64,000 bases of DNA from Micavibrio sp. UBA6145 (lineage in GTDB: Bacteria; Pseudomonadota; Alphaproteobacteria; Micavibrionales; UBA1664): the NCBI GenBank assembly GCA_002423205.1, contig DIUZ01000026.1:310001-374000 (forward strand). The letters are read 5' to 3'. Below, one piece after another: positions 54,711-63,774 of this stretch (the first letter of the stretch is position 1; every line of letters begins with the position of its first letter). The position numbers and the translations under genes are program-made. The notes beneath the pieces were generated by a model that worked only from the letters and a program-made list of their open reading frames with translations, was not told the DNA's origin and made no database searches.

Positions 54711-56171
54711 TCAATCACCCTTGAGGACGCGGCGGACGCCGTTCACTTCATCGGCGAACAGATTGTCTTCACCCATCAGCTCTTCAACCTTTTTGACGGC
54801 GTGCATGACCGTGGTGTGGTCGCGGCCACCGAACTTGCGGCCGATTTCCGGGAGGGAGCGGGTCGTCAGCTTCTTGCACAGGTACATGGCGACCTGGCGC
54901 GGGCGGGCGACATTGCGGCTGCGGCGTGCGGAATGCATGTCGGTCAGGCGCAGATTGTAGTGTTCGGCGACTTTACGCTGGATTTCGTCGATCGTGATGC
55001 GGCGCTCATACGAACGGAGCACATCCGAAAGGACATCCTGCGTCGTGTCGAGTGTCAGGGCAGAACCCGTCATGTCCCGGTGAACGGCAAGGCGATTCAA
55101 TGCGCCTTCCAGTTCGCGGATGTTGCTGGTGATTTTACCAGCCAGGAAATGCGCAACGTCCTGCGGCAGTTCGATGCTCATCAGTGCGGCTTTCGATTTC
55201 ACGACATCAAGACGCAGATCAAAGGTCGACGGTTTGATATCGGCAACAAGGCCCCAGCCCAGACGCGAACGCAGACGTTCGTCCAGACCTTCAAGGTCCA
55301 TCGGTGCGCGGTCGCCGGAGATGACAATCAGTTTACCCTGGTCAACCAGCGCGTTGAACGTATGGAAGAATTCTTCCTGCGTCGTGTCCTTGCCGGCGAT
55401 GAACTGGATGTCGTCGATCATCAGAACGTCGACGCTGCGGAATTGCTCTTTGAAATTCATGCTGTCCTGACGGCGCAGGGCGCGGACGAACTGATACATG
55501 AATTTTTCTGCCGAAAGATAAACCACTTTGCGGTTCTGCTTTTCGCGCAGGGCATGTGCCATAGCGTGCATCAGGTGGGTTTTGCCAAGACCAACGCCGC
55601 CGTAGATATAGAGCGGGTTGAACGGCATGCCGTCAGCTTCGACGACGCGGCGCGTGGCGGCGTGGGCGAATGCGTTGGGCTTGCCGACGACAAACGTATC
55701 GAACGTAAAGCGCGGATCAAGCGGGGATGAGAGTTCGGAATAGATATCCGGCTCGCCGGCGCGCGCGGCTGCGGGGATTTCGATACCGGAATCACGGTTG
55801 CCGGCGTCTTTCAGTGCCTGCACCTGCACGACGATCTGGACGCGCTGGATATCGGCATTGGATTCTTTGCAAAGGACGAGGATGCGGTCGTGGTAGTGCG
55901 AGCCGATCCAGTCGCGCATGAAGCGCGTGGGGACCGATACCTCCAGCGTGCCCTGGTAGAACGCCTGCAATTGCATCGGCTTCAGCCATGAACGGAAGAC
56001 AGCTTCGCCGTATTCCTGGCGCAGGGCGTCATGGACCTGTTCCCAGGTCTGCAGAATTTCGGGGGTCGGAACAGTATTGAGTTTGGCACTCACATCACGC
56101 GCGGGCGTGGCAACACCGGCTGTATTTTCAATGTCTGCCTTGATGGCACCGGTATTGGATTTTTTACTCAT
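54711..56171 (-). CDS. dnaA: Chromosomal replication initiator DnaA
   Basis: The protein has 486 residues. Domain I (about 38-105, SWLKPMQLQ) is followed by a short linker. The AAA+ domain III has GGVGLGKTH near residue 192 and the DIQFIAGK Walker B-side motif near 258. Domain IV ends with PRQVAMYL and GRDHTTVMHA, the helix-turn-helix that reads DnaA boxes. It unwinds oriC and acts as a transcription factor. rpsT is 317 bases upstream. Confidence 0.97.
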   Translation of the reverse strand: MSKKSNTGAIKADIENTAGVATPARDVSAKLNTVPTPEILQTWEQVHDALRQEYGEAVFRSWLKPMQLQAFYQGTLEVSVPTRFMRDWIGSHYHDRILVLCKESNADIQRVQIVVQVQALKDAGNRDSGIEIPAAARAGEPDIYSELSSPLDPRFTFDTFVVGKPNAFAHAATRRVVEADGMPFNPLYIYGGVGLGKTHLMHAMAHALREKQNRKVVYLSAEKFMYQFVRALRRQDSMNFKEQFRSVDVLMIDDIQFIAGKDTTQEEFFHTFNALVDQGKLIVISGDRAPMDLEGLDERLRSRLGWGLVADIKPSTFDLRLDVVKSKAALMSIELPQDVAHFLAGKITSNIRELEGALNRLAVHRDMTGSALTLDTTQDVLSDVLRSYERRITIDEIQRKVAEHYNLRLTDMHSARRSRNVARPRQVAMYLCKKLTTRSLPEIGRKFGGRDHTTVMHAVKKVEELMGEDNLFADEVNGVRRVLKGD

Positions 56172-56488
56172 GTGGCGGATCCCCCTTGGTCCTTGGTGTG
56201 TTTTCTGTCCGTCGGCAGCGCGTTTTTATGCACTGCTCGTGTCTTTAGGGCGCAAAAAAGGGTCAGCCGGAATGCGGCTGCGTCAATTTCTGTATGCTCT
56301 GAAGTTCGATCACACTACGCACAGAAAATTTTTTCCACAAGAGTCAAAATTTAAAAAATAGTAAAAAAGAAAGAATATATCGCCTTGATTACTTCAGAAA
56401 ATGAATTTGCCCCGCAGTGATTATTTGCGGGGCAATTCGAATACTTTTTTTACTTGACGGTTATTTGGTGGATTTTACCAAACAGCGA
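56172..56488. other. Gap between rpsT and dnaA
   Basis: This stretch of 317 bases is without a gene. The part next to rpsT holds a hairpin; the middle (56340-56405) is extremely A-rich, with AAAATTT and poly-A runs. It probably carries the dnaA promoter. Only one partial DnaA-box-like TTTTCCACA is visible (56331-56339). Confidence 0.55.
56407..56435 (-). terminator. Hairpin after rpsT
   Basis: TTGCCCCGC and GCGGGGCAA form a 9-base stem with an 11-base loop about 50 bases past the rpsT stop. The following minus-strand bases are only moderately T-rich, so termination may be partial. Confidence 0.5.
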
Positions 56489-56755
56489 TTAAGCTTTGAT
56501 CGCTTTAATGCTGGCCGACAGGCGCGACAGTTTGCGCGAAGCGGTGGATTTGGCCAGAACGCCTTTGGTTACGCCGCGCTGGATTTCAGGGCGGGCGACT
56601 TTAAGGGCTTCAGCAGCTGCTTTGGCATCGCCGGCGGCGACGGCAGCTTCAATTTTACGAACGAAGGTACGGATGCGGTTGCGGCGCGCGGTGTTGGTCG
56701 CGGTCTGCTTGATCGTCGTACGGATACGTTTCTCGGATGACTTATGGTTTGCCAT
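56489..56755 (-). CDS. rpsT: 30S ribosomal protein S20
   Basis: The protein has 88 residues, the normal S20 size. Basic three-helix bundle with the family's MANHKSSEKRIRT start, the RNRIRTFVRKIEAA segment and KGVLAKSTASRKLSRL near residue 59. It binds 16S rRNA early in 30S assembly. It stands alone upstream of dnaA with its own leader. Confidence 0.97.
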   Translation of the reverse strand: MANHKSSEKRIRTTIKQTATNTARRNRIRTFVRKIEAAVAAGDAKAAAEALKVARPEIQRGVTKGVLAKSTASRKLSRLSASIKAIKA

Positions 56756-56820
56756 TACAATGTTCTTCTAACGTTTAAAGCGCTTTTGGGCGCGTGTTTC
56801 AAAATGCGTCTAACTTGTGG

Positions 56821-56890
56821 TTATCCACAATCTGACCGTCGACAATTAGAGGGTTAAAGCCTCCGCTGTCAAGCAAAACAATGTGGATAA
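56821..56890. promoter_or_regulatory. Perfect DnaA boxes and -35 element before rpsT
   Basis: TTATCCACA occurs at 56821-56829 and, inverted, at 56882-56890 (TGTGGATAA). Between them the minus strand carries TTGACA (56867-56872), a consensus -35. The first box is part of the palindrome TGTGG-ttat-CCACA. DnaA control of the rpsT-dnaA region is likely; a role as part of the origin is possible. Confidence 0.6.
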
Positions 56891-56939
56891 TTTTTAAGGG
56901 TAAAGCAGGTTAATTCCGCCTGCAAATTTACCGGTCATT

Positions 56940-57779
56940 TTATCGTTGTTTTTCGGGGCAGTAAAACGTCGTGCGCCCGGCTTGTACGATCGTTTTTATA
57001 TAATGCTCTTTCTTACAGCCGCAGGCCGTGCATCGCGCGCCAGCATGGTCGTAAACCATGAAATGATGCTGAAAAAGCCCTTCTTTTCCATCAACCTGGC
57101 GATGATTGCGCAATGAACTGCCACCGCTTTTCAGGGCGGCATTCATGACATCCTTGATCGCCTGCGCGAGATCGTCGCATGACGCAAGGTTAATTTTTCC
57201 GGATGCTTTGCGCGGGTTAATTCCTGCCCTGAAAAGGGCCTCGCACGCATAGATGTTTCCGACCCCGGAAACCACCCTCTGATCCAGCAGGGCGACCTTG
57301 ATGGGCACCTTTTTCCCCAGAAGGCGCTTGTGCAGGACCAAACCGCTAAAATCACGCGTCAGCGGCTCAGGCCCAAGGGCCGAAAGCGCCTTGTGCGCGT
57401 CTTCCTGGTCCCGGTCATATAAATCCATCTGCCCAAAGCGTCGCGGATCGTTGAAAACCAGTCGTTTTCCGCTCTCAAGCGTTAAAATCACATGGTCATG
57501 CGTCTCCGGCGTAAACGGGGTACCCTTTGGCACCTCCCGGAACGATCCTGACATGCCCAGATGGCTGAGCCACACCTGGCCCGTATCAAGGTCGGCCAGG
57601 ATGTATTTGGCCCGGCGGCGTAAGCGCGTGATGGTCGCGCCCTCCAGGGATTGCGCAAAACCCGCAGGAAACGGCGCGCGAAGCCCTGTCCGGCGCAGGG
57701 TCACGGTTTTGATCGTGGCCCCTTTAAGCAAGGGTTCGAGGCCCTTTCGGACGGTTTCAACTTCAGGTAATTCGGGCAT
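56940..57779 (-). CDS. mutM: Formamidopyrimidine-DNA glycosylase (Fpg/MutM)
   Basis: The protein has 279 residues. MPELPEVETV supplies the catalytic N-terminal Pro and Glu, and the beta-clamp Lys is in RAKYI (about 58). The H2TH region and GVGNIYACE near 173 are intact. It removes 8-oxoguanine and formamidopyrimidines and nicks the strand. The C-terminal zinc finger is unusual: cysteines are at 250, 253, 255 and 274, but the usual last Cys (CPxCQ) is Lys 277. Confidence 0.93.
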   Translation of the reverse strand: MPELPEVETVRKGLEPLLKGATIKTVTLRRTGLRAPFPAGFAQSLEGATITRLRRRAKYILADLDTGQVWLSHLGMSGSFREVPKGTPFTPETHDHVILTLESGKRLVFNDPRRFGQMDLYDRDQEDAHKALSALGPEPLTRDFSGLVLHKRLLGKKVPIKVALLDQRVVSGVGNIYACEALFRAGINPRKASGKINLASCDDLAQAIKDVMNAALKSGGSSLRNHRQVDGKEGLFQHHFMVYDHAGARCTACGCKKEHYIKTIVQAGRTTFYCPEKQR

Positions 57780-58053
57780 GAGTAATGCTTATAAGCCATT
57801 TCAACGGCTTGGCCAGATGGGCCCGGGCCGTATGGGTAATCCGACAGTATCCCCCTTAATACTGCAGTCACATCAAGTATAAATTCAAACGAATACTTAA
57901 AATGACTCAGTATTCAGAGCCCGAGAGAATCGGATATTCGCTTATTCCAGGATTCTTTTTTATCCAGAAAACCCTGTCCAGAGGGGAGTCGCCCCGTTCT
58001 TCTTGTCGAGTCCGAAATTTGACGGCGTTTCGCCGGAATCCTTATAAACAGGC

Positions 58054-59100
58054 ATGGCTAAAACAAGGATTGCCTTTGCGCTGGGGACCACAGCTCTGCG
58101 GACCCAGATATCTTCCGTCGTTGCGCGTTTGCGTGAACGCAAAGATATGCATGTCCGGACCATCCGTACCCGCGATCTCTCGCGGTCTGACGTGGCGATG
58201 GATAATCGCATCGGCCGCGCAAAATTGGCGCAACAGGCGCGCGAAATTTTCAATGATGCTGATCTAGTGATTACCGGCGTGCGCACGGCGCCCGGTCGCT
58301 ACGGCCTGATCGAAGCGGCGATTGAAACGGCACCCGGTGCATTGATGATGTATCAGGATGAAAGCAATGTATTCGCGCAGGTGCAGCCGCAGACATCGCG
58401 TGCGGTGTATCTGACCATCGACGAAAAAGCACGCGACGCCGCGCTTAAAAATAATTTCAATGCCTATGCTGTTGGCCGTCCGCAATACGATGCATATAGC
58501 AAACTTGATATCACGGGTTTAACGCGTCGTTTCCGCGCTACACTGCCGCTGATGGCGCAGAATAAAAAAATCATCGTTTTTTATGGCGAAAATCTCGACA
58601 CGCCCGGATATAAAAATTTCGTCTCGTCGCTGGTGGATGTGATTGCGCGTAACCCGAATGTTTTTCTGGTGTATCGCGGCCCATACACGCCGCAACTCAC
58701 GCACATGTTTGACGCATCTCTTGGCGGGCGCTGGGCCACCGACCGGCATGCCTCCCCCTATCCTTCCATGGCGGGCGGTGACCAGCATGTTGCGTATACG
58801 CATTCAGTGCTCAACGACATCATCATGCTCAATGCATGGTCTATGGTGTCGCTTGGTGTGCCGGTATCAGGCGCATCATGCGGCGGCATAAAATACCCAT
58901 GGCTGACGCAGCGCGGCGGCTGGCCCTGTAATGACCTGGCATTGCTGGAACAGGGCATCCTTGGGAATTTCGGCGACAATGCCCGCCACTATGCCTGGGT
59001 AAATGCCCGTTCGCTGGTCGGTGACCGCAAACCGGCAGGTGAGCGCATTGAAATCCTCGCCGAAACGCTCGTTTCGACCATGCCCCGGGCCCGTTTCTAA
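58054..59100 (+). CDS. Unknown GT-B-like protein
   Basis: The protein has 348 residues, cytoplasmic in appearance. It has two Rossmann-like halves: residues 1-150 (opening IAFALGTTALR, with ADLVITGVRTAPG near 70) and 165-345 (KKIIVFYGEN near 170, VFLVYRGPYTPQLTHM near 207). The arrangement and a SLGVPVSGASCGG segment near 273, where GT-B enzymes bind the donor, suggest a glycosyltransferase or epimerase fold. This is fold-level inference; I do not recognise the family. Confidence 0.6.
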   Translation: MAKTRIAFALGTTALRTQISSVVARLRERKDMHVRTIRTRDLSRSDVAMDNRIGRAKLAQQAREIFNDADLVITGVRTAPGRYGLIEAAIETAPGALMMYQDESNVFAQVQPQTSRAVYLTIDEKARDAALKNNFNAYAVGRPQYDAYSKLDITGLTRRFRATLPLMAQNKKIIVFYGENLDTPGYKNFVSSLVDVIARNPNVFLVYRGPYTPQLTHMFDASLGGRWATDRHASPYPSMAGGDQHVAYTHSVLNDIIMLNAWSMVSLGVPVSGASCGGIKYPWLTQRGGWPCNDLALLEQGILGNFGDNARHYAWVNARSLVGDRKPAGERIEILAETLVSTMPRARF

Positions 59101-59171
59101 GCCTGTCTGCCCGATAGCCATACCCAACATATTGATATAGAGCCATGTTTTTATGGTTGATGATTATGTAA

Positions 59172-59993
59172 ATGTTTGATACGGTGCGCGCCATGAAACA
59201 TACATTTGCACTCAAAGCCCTCACACAACACGCGCACGAACTTGAACCCGGTAACCCCGCGAGCATGTTTTCCGTCATTGCCCTGCTGGCCATTCATATC
59301 AGCAGCATGACTGAAATCGCCCTGCGTCCCGAATGCAGCGATGAGGACCGCAAAAACCTTCTCAAAAAAATTCAGGATCAAAGCACCCAGATCGCCGACG
59401 TTACCGTTCTGCTCGACCATCTTGTCCGTGCGCACACATCGACCGATGTGCTGACCCGTGTACATAACCGCGCGTATTTTGATACAGCGCTGGATGCTGC
59501 CATGAAAACATCATCAATGACCGGCGGCGATCTTGCCCTGCTGGCGTTTGATATCGACCATTTCAAACAAGTGAACGACACCTATGGTCACGCCGCCGGT
59601 GATCAGGTGTTGCGGGTTTTCGCGCGTCAGATTCAGCGCGGCTTGAAAGACGGCGATCTTGTCGCGCGTTACGGCGGTGAAGAATTTATGGCGCTGCTTT
59701 CCGGGGTAACGCAGGAACAGGCACTGAAAATTGCCGAGCGTCTGCGTGCCAAAGTACAGTCGCGCCCCGCGCGTCCCGACATGCCCGCCATCACCGTATC
59801 AATCGGTGTCACCATGCACACGGCCAGCGATACGGCAGAAGCATTCAAAGCCCGCGCGGACCGCGCGTTGTATCAGGCCAAGGCCAATGGCCGCAATGGC
59901 GTGGCGCATGTTTCGTCGACGCCTCCCAAGGCTAAAACGCCCAAGACCTGCCACCGCGCCCGTGCGCAGGCGCAACGCAAACTGGGCATGTAA
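59172..59993 (+). CDS. Diguanylate cyclase (GGDEF), second gene
   Basis: The protein has 273 residues. A short helical N-terminus (1-90) precedes the GGDEF domain with DIDHFKQVNDTYGH near 127 and GGEEF at 168-172, both intact. The I-site position reads KDGD. The last 25 residues are basic and Lys/Pro-rich. It probably adds to the c-di-GMP pool that controls flagella and pili; no sensor domain is visible. Confidence 0.92.
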   Translation: MFDTVRAMKHTFALKALTQHAHELEPGNPASMFSVIALLAIHISSMTEIALRPECSDEDRKNLLKKIQDQSTQIADVTVLLDHLVRAHTSTDVLTRVHNRAYFDTALDAAMKTSSMTGGDLALLAFDIDHFKQVNDTYGHAAGDQVLRVFARQIQRGLKDGDLVARYGGEEFMALLSGVTQEQALKIAERLRAKVQSRPARPDMPAITVSIGVTMHTASDTAEAFKARADRALYQAKANGRNGVAHVSSTPPKAKTPKTCHRARAQAQRKLGM

Positions 59994-60021
59994 TTTTTTA
60001 TCATTGCCCTATATAAGGGCA

Positions 60022-60519
60022 ATGAAAGCACTCGATCCTGCAAATCCCCCCATCCATCCCGGTACCCGTATTGGTCATGTCCATCTGAAAGTCGCGGATA
60101 TCGACCGCGCGCTTGGCTTTTACTGCGGCGTGCTCGGCTTCGATCTGATGCAGACCTATGGCCGCAGCGCCGCGTTTATTTCCGCCGGCGGTTACCACCA
60201 CCACATCGGTCTCAACACATGGTCGTCGAAAGGTGGTACGCCACCGCCGCCCGGCACCACCGGCCTGTTCCATACCGCTATCCTGTATCCCACGCGTGCG
60301 GCGCTTGCCGATGCGTTGCGCCGTGTCATCGCGGCGGGCATTCCGGTCGACGGTGCGTCCGATCACGGCGTCAGCCAGGCAATCTATCTGCGCGACCCGG
60401 ATGAAAATGGTGTCGAATTATATTGGGACCGTCCCGAAGACGAATGGCCCAAAGATGACAACGGTCATCTGGCTATGGTGTCAGACGCACTCGATCTTGA
60501 TGATCTTTTGAAGCAATAA
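60022..60519 (+). CDS. VOC-family (glyoxalase/dioxygenase-like) protein
   Basis: The protein has 165 residues from the ATG at 60022, 25 bases after the cyclase gene. Two beta-alpha-beta-beta-beta modules are visible. Metal-ligand candidates are His in IGHVHLKV, His in YHHHIGLN and Glu in NGVELYWD. It resembles catechol-2,3-dioxygenase-like VOC proteins (CatE type). The substrate is unknown. Confidence 0.85.
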   Translation: MKALDPANPPIHPGTRIGHVHLKVADIDRALGFYCGVLGFDLMQTYGRSAAFISAGGYHHHIGLNTWSSKGGTPPPPGTTGLFHTAILYPTRAALADALRRVIAAGIPVDGASDHGVSQAIYLRDPDENGVELYWDRPEDEWPKDDNGHLAMVSDALDLDDLLKQ

Positions 60520-60520
60520 A

Positions 60521-60547
60521 AAAGGCCGGGAAAATCCCGGCCTTCTT
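60521..60547. terminator. Bidirectional terminator after the VOC gene
   Basis: AAAGGCCGGGA-aaa-TCCCGGCCTT lies between convergent VOC and groEL genes. On the minus strand it serves groEL; a short T-rich run follows on each side. Confidence 0.8.
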
Positions 60548-60569
60548 GTTTGGTAGTGAGCGGGATTTC

Positions 60570-62216
60570 TTAGAAATCCATACCGCCCATGCCACCCATA
60601 CCACCGCCCATATCCGGGCCGGAGGCTTTTTTGTCATCCGGTGCGTCGAAGATCATCGCTTCGGTGGTGATCAGCAGCGAAGCAACCGACGATGCGTCTT
60701 GCAGCGCGGTGCGGACCACTTTCACCGGGTCGATGATGCCCGTCTTGACCATGTCGACAAATTCGCCGGTCTGGGCGTTGTAGCCGTACGACGTGTCTTT
60801 TTGATCAAGCAGTTTACCAACGATGACCGAACCTTCAGCACCGGCATTCTCCACGATCTGACGGATCGGGGCCTGAATGGCGCGGCGGATGATGTCGATA
60901 CCGACCTGCTGGTCGTTATTGTCACCTTTGAGGGCTTCGAGTGCTTTGGTTGCGTAGAGCAGAGCAACGCCACCACCTGCGATCACGCCTTCTTCAACGG
61001 CGGCGCGGGTCGCGTGCATGGCATCGTCAACGCGGTCTTTTTTCTCTTTCACTTCCACTTCCGTGGCACCGCCGACGCGGATGACGGCAACACCGCCGGC
61101 CAGTTTGGCCAGACGTTCTTGCAGTTTTTCGCGGTCGTAGTCGCTGGAGGTTTCTTCGATCTGGCCACGGATCTGGTTAACGCGTGCGTCAATGTTCTTT
61201 TTGTCGCCTGCGCCGTCGATGATCGTGGTTTCGTCCTTGGTGATACGGACAGTCTTGGCTTTGCCAAGCATTTCCGGTGTCACGGTCTCAAGCTTGATGC
61301 CCAGGTCTTCCGAGATCAGTTGAGCCTTGGTCAGGATCGCGATGTCTTCCAGCATAGCCTTGCGGCGATCGCCGAAGCCCGGTGCCTTGACCGCAGCGAC
61401 TTTGAGGCCGCCGCGCAGTTTGTTGACGACCAGTGTCGCCAGCGCTTCGCCTTCGACGTCTTCTGCGATGATCAGCAGCGGACGGCCCGACTGGACAACA
61501 GCTTCCAGAACCGGCAGCAGCGGCTGCAGGCCTGAGATTTTTTTCTCAACCAGCAGGATGAACGGGTTGTCGAGTTCGCAGACCATTTTCTCAGCGTTGG
61601 TGATGAAGTACGGGCTGATGTAGCCGCGGTCGAATTGCATGCCTTCGACGACGTCCAGTTCGGAGTCCATCGATTTGGCTTCTTCAACCGTGATCACGCC
61701 TTCTTTGCCGACTTTTTCCATGGCTTCGGCAATTTTGCCGGCAATGTCTTCGTCGCCGTTGGCGGAAACGAGGGCGATCTGTTTGATCTCTTCGTTGCCT
61801 TTAACGGGGGTGCCGCGTTTTTTGATGTCTGCGATGACGGCAGCAACGGCTTTATCCATGCCGCGTTTCAGATCCATCGGGTTCATGCCGGCAGCAACGG
61901 CCTTCACGCCTTCGCGTGCGATCGATTGTGCCAGAACGGTTGCGGTGGTCGTGCCATCGCCCGAGTGGTCGGCTTGCTTGGACGCGACTTCGCGGATCAG
62001 CTGTGCGCCGAGGTTACGCTTTTTGTCTTTCAGTTCGATCTCTTTAGCGACGGTAACGCCGTCTTTGGTCGAGCGCGGTGCGCCGAACGCTTTTTCGATC
62101 AGAACGTTACGGCCTTTCGGACCGAGGGTGACTTTCACCGCGTTTGCGATGATGTCGACGCCCATCAGAATCTCTTCGCGGGCATCGGTGCTGAACAGCA
62201 CATTTTTAGCAGCCAT
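60570..62216 (-). CDS. groL: Chaperonin GroEL
   Basis: The protein has 548 residues. GPKGRNVLIEKAFGAP at 32-47, the ATP-site GDGTTTATVLA near 86 and the C-terminal GGMGGMGGMDF tail are all present. It folds proteins in a double ring with GroES. A perfect AAGGAG site precedes the ATG. Only one groEL is in this window. Confidence 0.98.
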   Translation of the reverse strand: MAAKNVLFSTDAREEILMGVDIIANAVKVTLGPKGRNVLIEKAFGAPRSTKDGVTVAKEIELKDKKRNLGAQLIREVASKQADHSGDGTTTATVLAQSIAREGVKAVAAGMNPMDLKRGMDKAVAAVIADIKKRGTPVKGNEEIKQIALVSANGDEDIAGKIAEAMEKVGKEGVITVEEAKSMDSELDVVEGMQFDRGYISPYFITNAEKMVCELDNPFILLVEKKISGLQPLLPVLEAVVQSGRPLLIIAEDVEGEALATLVVNKLRGGLKVAAVKAPGFGDRRKAMLEDIAILTKAQLISEDLGIKLETVTPEMLGKAKTVRITKDETTIIDGAGDKKNIDARVNQIRGQIEETSSDYDREKLQERLAKLAGGVAVIRVGGATEVEVKEKKDRVDDAMHATRAAVEEGVIAGGGVALLYATKALEALKGDNNDQQVGIDIIRRAIQAPIRQIVENAGAEGSVIVGKLLDQKDTSYGYNAQTGEFVDMVKTGIIDPVKVVRTALQDASSVASLLITTEAMIFDAPDDKKASGPDMGGGMGGMGGMDF

Positions 62217-62241
62217 AGGTGTATCTCCTTATATGTGTTGA

Positions 62242-62535
62242 TTAAGCGGCTTGAACGATACCGACGATGTCGGACTCTTTCATGACCATGTATTCTTTGC
62301 CGTCGATGGTGACTTCGGTGCCTGACCATTTGGAAAACAGCACGCGGTCGCCGGCTTTGACGTCCAGCGGAACAACATTGCCCTTGTCATCACGCAGGCC
62401 GGTGCCCACGGCGACGACTTCGCCTTCAATCGGTTTTTCTTTGGCTGTGTCCGGGATGATGATCCCGCCAGCGGTTTTTTCGGCTTGCTCGATGCGACGC
62501 AGGAGAACCCGGTCATGCAGAGGACGAAATTTCAT
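62242..62535 (-). CDS. groS: Co-chaperonin GroES
   Basis: The protein has 97 residues. FRPLHDRVLLRR at the start and the mobile loop AEKTAGGIIIPDTAKEKP at residues 18-35 are typical; VLFSKWSGTEV follows near 68. It caps the GroEL cavity. It is 25 bases upstream of groEL in the normal operon. Confidence 0.98.
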   Translation of the reverse strand: MKFRPLHDRVLLRRIEQAEKTAGGIIIPDTAKEKPIEGEVVAVGTGLRDDKGNVVPLDVKAGDRVLFSKWSGTEVTIDGKEYMVMKESDIVGIVQAA

Positions 62536-62568
62536 GTTCTGTGGCTCCGTTTGGTTGGTTTAAGTCCG

Positions 62569-62595
62569 TTAGCACTCGAATTCAGTGAGTGCCAG
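62569..62595. promoter_or_regulatory. CIRCE element (HrcA operator) of groES-groEL
   Basis: TTAGCACTC, nine bases, GAGTGCCAG matches CIRCE with two changes in one arm (consensus GAGTGCTAA). It lies between promoter and groES start, where HrcA represses in alphaproteobacteria. Confidence 0.9.
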
Positions 62596-62602
62596 ACGCC
62601 GT

Positions 62603-62632
62603 TTTATATCGTTCCGGGGCTTGGAAAAGCAA
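62603..62632 (-). promoter_or_regulatory. Candidate groES-groEL promoter
   Basis: On the minus strand TTGCTT (62627-62632) and TATAAA (62603-62608) are 18 bases apart, directly upstream of CIRCE. CTTG at the -35 side also fits a heat-shock sigma32 promoter. Confidence 0.55.
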
Positions 62633-62697
62633 GGGCAATCGCGCATAAGAGGGGCTGACGCACCAAACAGACGAAAAATATAAGGAATTTCAGGGTT

Positions 62698-63660
62698 ATG
62701 AGCAGCGGCTTCGCATTTCTGGACAAAATCACGGCCATGGCCAAGCTTTCAGCCGTCACGCTGGACGACGCCGCCAGCCAGTCACTGAAAGCCACCGCCA
62801 AGGCCTCCGGCATTGTCATCGATGACACCGCGACCACGCCCCAGTATGTGACGGGCCTCAGCCCCGCGCGCGAACTGCCCATTATCGCCCGCATTGCCAA
62901 GGGCTCGGCCGTTAACAAGGCGATCCTTGTCTCCGGCATCCTGCTGCTCAGCTATGCCCTGTCATTCACCGGCTGGCCGATCCTGCATATCCTGACGCCG
63001 TTGCTGATGGCGGGCGGCGCGTTCCTGGCCTTTGAAGGCTACGAAAAAATGCATGAAATGATCGTACATCACGAAGTTGCGCCGAACGTCCCCGTGGTGG
63101 AAACCCCGGTCGCGGCTGAGATAGAGGAAGCAAACCGCATCAAGGGTGCCATCCGTACCGATGTGATTTTGTCGGCTGAAATCATGACCCTGACATTCTC
63201 AAGCGTGGCGACATCTGCGTTCATCACCCAGGCAACCGTGCTCATTTTCACCGGTATTATCATGACGGTGGGCGTATACGGCGCCGTCGCGCTTCTGGTG
63301 AAGATGGACGATATCGGCCTTGCGATGGCGCGGTCACGCCACACGCTGCTCCACCCGTTCGGCCGTGGTCTGGTCAAAGCGATGCCAAAAGTGTTTGGCG
63401 CGCTGGAAATCGCAGGGGCCCTTGCCATGCTCTGGGTTGGCGGCGGCATTGTCATTCACGGCACGTATTATTTTGGCTGGGCCGCGCCTGAACACATTCT
63501 GGAAGTCGCATCGCACGCTGTGGGTGCCTATGCCGGCGGTCTTGGCGCATGGCTGACCAAAGCCGCGCTTTCGGGCGTCATCGGTGCGGTGATCGGCTGG
63601 ATCGTCGTTCTGGGCCTGCATGCGTACCAGAAACACTTCCCCAAAAAGACGGCCGCCTAA
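62698..63660 (+). CDS. DUF808/YedI-family membrane protein
   Basis: The protein has 320 residues. It opens FAFLDKITAMAKLSAVTLDD, the family's usual start, with GIVIDDTATTPQYVTGL near 40. Hydrophobic segments lie around 85-125, 180-220 and 240-310. The family is widespread in proteobacteria without an established function. Divergent from groES. Confidence 0.88.
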   Translation: MSSGFAFLDKITAMAKLSAVTLDDAASQSLKATAKASGIVIDDTATTPQYVTGLSPARELPIIARIAKGSAVNKAILVSGILLLSYALSFTGWPILHILTPLLMAGGAFLAFEGYEKMHEMIVHHEVAPNVPVVETPVAAEIEEANRIKGAIRTDVILSAEIMTLTFSSVATSAFITQATVLIFTGIIMTVGVYGAVALLVKMDDIGLAMARSRHTLLHPFGRGLVKAMPKVFGALEIAGALAMLWVGGGIVIHGTYYFGWAAPEHILEVASHAVGAYAGGLGAWLTKAALSGVIGAVIGWIVVLGLHAYQKHFPKKTAA

Positions 63661-63774
63661 AAAACGCTGTTATTTCGGCTGCGCGTGCGAAGGATTTACA
63701 AATCCTTAAAATCTTCCATGGGATAATGGTTGCTAGGCTTGCGAAGAACCGTGGGTCGAACTGCGGGAGGACCC

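Noticed and set aside
57780..58053. Short inverted repeats such as GAATAC/GTATTC in the gap after mutM
   Set aside because: Stems of six bases or fewer with long loops in AT-rich DNA are expected by chance; no RNA gene or terminator was recognisable.
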